Part shown: in pieces, positions 62,208 to 64,000 of the stretch
How the letters are laid out: each line of letters starts with the position of its first letter
Position numbering within the stretch: the first letter of the stretch is position 1
Assembly (NCBI GenBank): GCA_965216335.1
Contig: OZ244154.1
Coordinates: 2,914,001-2,978,000, forward strand
Reading direction: 5' to 3'
Length of the DNA stretch: 64,000 bases
Source: JAHEJE01 sp965216335
GTDB lineage: Bacteria > Pseudomonadota > Alphaproteobacteria > Rhizobiales > Aestuariivirgaceae
The notes under the pieces: generated by a model
Seen by the model: the letters and a program-made list of their open reading frames with translations, nothing else
Database searches by the model: none
What the model was told of the DNA's origin: nothing
Program-made: the position numbers and the translations under genes

Positions 62208-62507
62208 ATGCACGAACCTACTTCCCGCCCCGAAACGGCTGCAGCCAGCGTCGACCTTGAAATCACGAACAGCCGTGGCCTGCACGCGCGCGCGTCGGCA
62301 AAGTTCGTGAAGTGCGCTGAGATGTTCGATGCCGACATCACCGTCAGCCGCGACGGTCAGGATGTTCCTGGCACATCAATAATGGGGCTGATGATGCTTG
62401 GTGCCCTTCCCGGTGTCAGCATACGTGTCACGGCCACAGGCCGACAAGCTGACGCCGCGCTCGCGGCTCTCAGCGAACTTGTCGCCGGTAAGTTCGGCGA
62501 AGACTGA
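62208..62507 (+). CDS. ptsH: HPr family phosphocarrier protein
   Basis: A 99-residue HPr. The active His is in NSRGLHARASAKFV and the regulatory Ser site is in TSIMGLMMLGA (Ser of the ...SIMGLM motif), the target of HPr kinase. Forms a pair with the EIIA gene and precedes ahcY, as in many rhizobia. Confidence 0.95.
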   Translation: MHEPTSRPETAAASVDLEITNSRGLHARASAKFVKCAEMFDADITVSRDGQDVPGTSIMGLMMLGALPGVSIRVTATGRQADAALAALSELVAGKFGED

Positions 62508-62516
62508 TCTAACAAC

Positions 62517-62532
62517 ATAAAGAAATCTTTAT
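62517..62532. promoter_or_regulatory. Palindrome upstream of ahcY (SahR-like site)
   Basis: ATAAAGA-AA-TCTTTAT, perfect 7-bp arms. Sites of this kind (TAAAGA...TCTTTA) are, as I recall, those of the ArsR-type regulator SahR, which controls the methionine/SAH cycle in alphaproteobacteria. It lies just upstream of the -35 of the ahcY promoter. Confidence 0.55.
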
Positions 62533-62539
62533 ATGGAGA

Positions 62540-62568
62540 TTGTTTTGGCGGCCGGTCACTGCTATAGC
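62540..62568 (+). promoter_or_regulatory. Promoter of ahcY
   Basis: TTGTTT (-35), 17 bases, TATAGC (-10), giving a start about 45-50 bases before the ahcY ATG. The leader contains a small stem AACGCC-CT-GGCGTT. Confidence 0.5.
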
Positions 62569-62621
62569 ACGCCGCGAATGCAAAACGCCCTGGCGTTCAG
62601 GACAGCTTTTACGAGGATCCA

Positions 62622-64000
62622 ATGAGCTCATTTTCCGATTTTGTCGTCGCCGATATGTCACTGGCCGACCGCGGCCGCAAGGAGATCGACATTGCCGAGG
62701 TCGAAATGCCCGGCCTGATGGCGACCCGCGAAGAGTATCAGGCCGACAAGCCGCTGAAGGGTGCGCGCATCGCCGGCAGCCTGCACATGACGATCCAGAC
62801 GGCGGTCCTAATCGAAACGCTGGTTGCACTGGGCGCGGACGTGCGCTGGGCATCATGCAACATTTTCTCGACCCAGGATCATGCGGCTGCCGCCATTGCA
62901 GCGCGTGGCATCCCGGTGTTTGCCAAGAAGGGCGAAACGCTGGAAGAGTACTGGGACTATTGCGACCGGATTCTCGACTGGGGCAATGGCGAGACCGCCA
63001 ACATGATCCTCGACGATGGCGGGGATGCCACGATGCTGGTTCTGACCGGCGCCAGGGCCGAGCAGGACCCGTCGATCCTCGACAGCCCGTCAAATGAGGA
63101 AGAAGAGTACTTCTTTGCGACCATCAAGAAGCGGCTGGCCAGTGATCCGGGCTGGTATTCAAAGGTGCGCGACAACATCCGCGGCGTTTCGGAAGAAACC
63201 ACGACCGGCGTACATCGGCTCTATGCGCTCGAAAAGAAGGGCGAACTGCCATTCCCCGCGATCAACGTCAACGATAGCGTGACCAAGTCGAAGTTTGACA
63301 ACAAGTACGGCTGCCGGGAATCGCTGGTAGACGCCATCCGGCGCGGCACGGACGTGATGATGGCCGGCAAGGTCGCGGTCGTGTGCGGCTATGGCGACGT
63401 CGGCAAGGGCTCGGCCCAGTCGCTCGCCGGGGCGGGAGCGCGGGTGCTGGTCACCGAGGTCGATCCGATCTGCGCCCTGCAGGCGGCGATGGACGGCTTT
63501 GAGGTGGTGACGCTGAAAGATGCCGCACCGCGCGCCGATATCGTTGTGACCGCGACGGGCAACAAGGACATCGTGCAGATCGACGACATGCGGGCACTGA
63601 AGGACATGGCGATTGTCTGCAACATCGGGCATTTCGACAATGAGATCGATATAGCCGGGCTAAAGAACTTCAAATGGACCAACGTCAAGGAGCAGGTCGA
63701 CCTGATCGAGTTTCCCGACGGCAAACGGATGATCCTGTTGTCCGAGGGCCGGCTGGTCAATCTCGGCAATGCGACCGGGCACCCCAGCTTCGTCATGTCG
63801 GCGTCCTTCGCCAATCAGACCCTGGCGCAGATCGAGCTGTGGAGCAAAGCGGCAGACTACGAAAACAAGGTCTACGTGCTCCCCAAGCACCTCGATGAGA
63901 AAGTCGCCTCACTGCATCTTGCCAAGCTGAACGCACAGCTGACCCGGTTGCGGCCCGAACAGGCAGCCTACATCGGGGTCGACGTGGATGGACCCTACAA
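62622..64000 (+). CDS. ahcY: Adenosylhomocysteinase, 3' end beyond the window
   Basis: 459 residues are visible of an S-adenosyl-L-homocysteine hydrolase, lacking only the last residues (the usual KPDHYRY end). It splits SAH to adenosine and homocysteine with bound NAD+. Signatures: NIFSTQDHAAAAIA, EETTTGVHRLY, NVNDSVTKSKFDNKYGCRESL, and the NAD motif GYGDVGKGSAQSLAGAG. ATG 62622 has GAGGAT upstream. It completes the methylation cycle and is preceded by a probable SahR site. Confidence 0.97.
   Translation, partial: MSSFSDFVVADMSLADRGRKEIDIAEVEMPGLMATREEYQADKPLKGARIAGSLHMTIQTAVLIETLVALGADVRWASCNIFSTQDHAAAAIAARGIPVFAKKGETLEEYWDYCDRILDWGNGETANMILDDGGDATMLVLTGARAEQDPSILDSPSNEEEEYFFATIKKRLASDPGWYSKVRDNIRGVSEETTTGVHRLYALEKKGELPFPAINVNDSVTKSKFDNKYGCRESLVDAIRRGTDVMMAGKVAVVCGYGDVGKGSAQSLAGAGARVLVTEVDPICALQAAMDGFEVVTLKDAAPRADIVVTATGNKDIVQIDDMRALKDMAIVCNIGHFDNEIDIAGLKNFKWTNVKEQVDLIEFPDGKRMILLSEGRLVNLGNATGHPSFVMSASFANQTLAQIELWSKAADYENKVYVLPKHLDEKVASLHLAKLNAQLTRLRPEQAAYIGVDVDGPY

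Noticed and set aside
62508..62621. A SAH or SAM riboswitch before ahcY.
   Set aside because: The leader is short and I see no motif of the known SAH, SAM-II or SAM/SAH classes; a protein-operator palindrome explains the region better.

Overview
The window is about 62-63% GC (judged by eye) and almost entirely coding. It looks like a chromosome segment of an alphaproteobacterium, most likely from the Hyphomicrobiales (Rhizobiales), possibly a marine lineage. The evidence is gene content and order: cobT-cobS-DnaJ-bolA, a small membrane protein-xerD-accA, EIIA-HPr-ahcY, a betI repressor with a typical alphaproteobacterial operator, an SbmA/BacA-type transporter, a CtrA-like TTAA-N7-TTAA motif and a FixK/FNR box. 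No species assignment is attempted.

Layout. 1-9060: central metabolism (acyl-CoA ligase fragment, amidase, class III aminotransferase, hemN, a Cys/Met-type PLP enzyme, SDR, pdxH, fabI, histidine phosphatase). 9081-13391: a hairpin repeat, aroC, a short BacA/SbmA homologue, gamma-glutamyltransferase and betI. 13421-21544: two complete betaine-type ABC transporters facing each other tail to tail, one led by a BetI operator. 21608-25137: a sugar-aminotransferase-like gene and its divergent LacI regulator, with two palindromic operators, then a membrane fatty acid hydroxylase. 25227-27916: a looser, less coding-dense stretch with tRNA-Arg, an orphan RTX protein, a tRNA 3' fragment and tRNA-Ser. 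28082-33939: msrA, plsC, ftsX-ftsE, a zinc-ribbon protein, hpt and an FAD oxidase. 34015-35623: tRNA-Pro, tRNA-Gln and decayed recombinase and IS481 remnants. 35901-43879: the phosphate regulon phoB-phoR-pstS-phoU-pstC-pstA-pstB1-pstB2. 43881-45320: an IS110 element and the second copy of a structured repeat. 45356-64000: ycgN, a class A PBP, a DUF1214/DUF1254 pair, cobT-cobS, dnaJ-like, bolA, CorC-like, aroB-aroK, xerD, accA, an L,D-transpeptidase, an SLC13 carrier, EIIA-HPr and ahcY (cut by the window end).

Most notable is the phosphate module. It has two adjacent, non-identical PstB proteins whose defects are complementary. PstB1 keeps the LSGGQ signature but lost the Q-loop Gln and the H-loop His. 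PstB2 keeps Walker A, Q-loop, Walker B and H-loop but has LSLEEQ instead of LSGGQ. If they heterodimerise, one composite ATP site is canonical and the other degenerate, as in asymmetric ABC exporters. PhoU in the same operon carries a C-terminal domain resembling a low-molecular-weight phosphatase/arsenate reductase fold without its catalytic cysteine, and both PhoU metal motifs are altered. A 267-bp inverted-repeat element lies between the two pstB genes. A second copy lies beyond pstB2 and the IS110. The two copies differ at five positions in their terminal arms, and every change is compensated in the opposite arm, which implies that pairing is kept.

A further pattern: all three ABC-transporter operons have a perfect stem-loop directly after the substrate-binding-protein gene, which fits differential expression of the binding protein.
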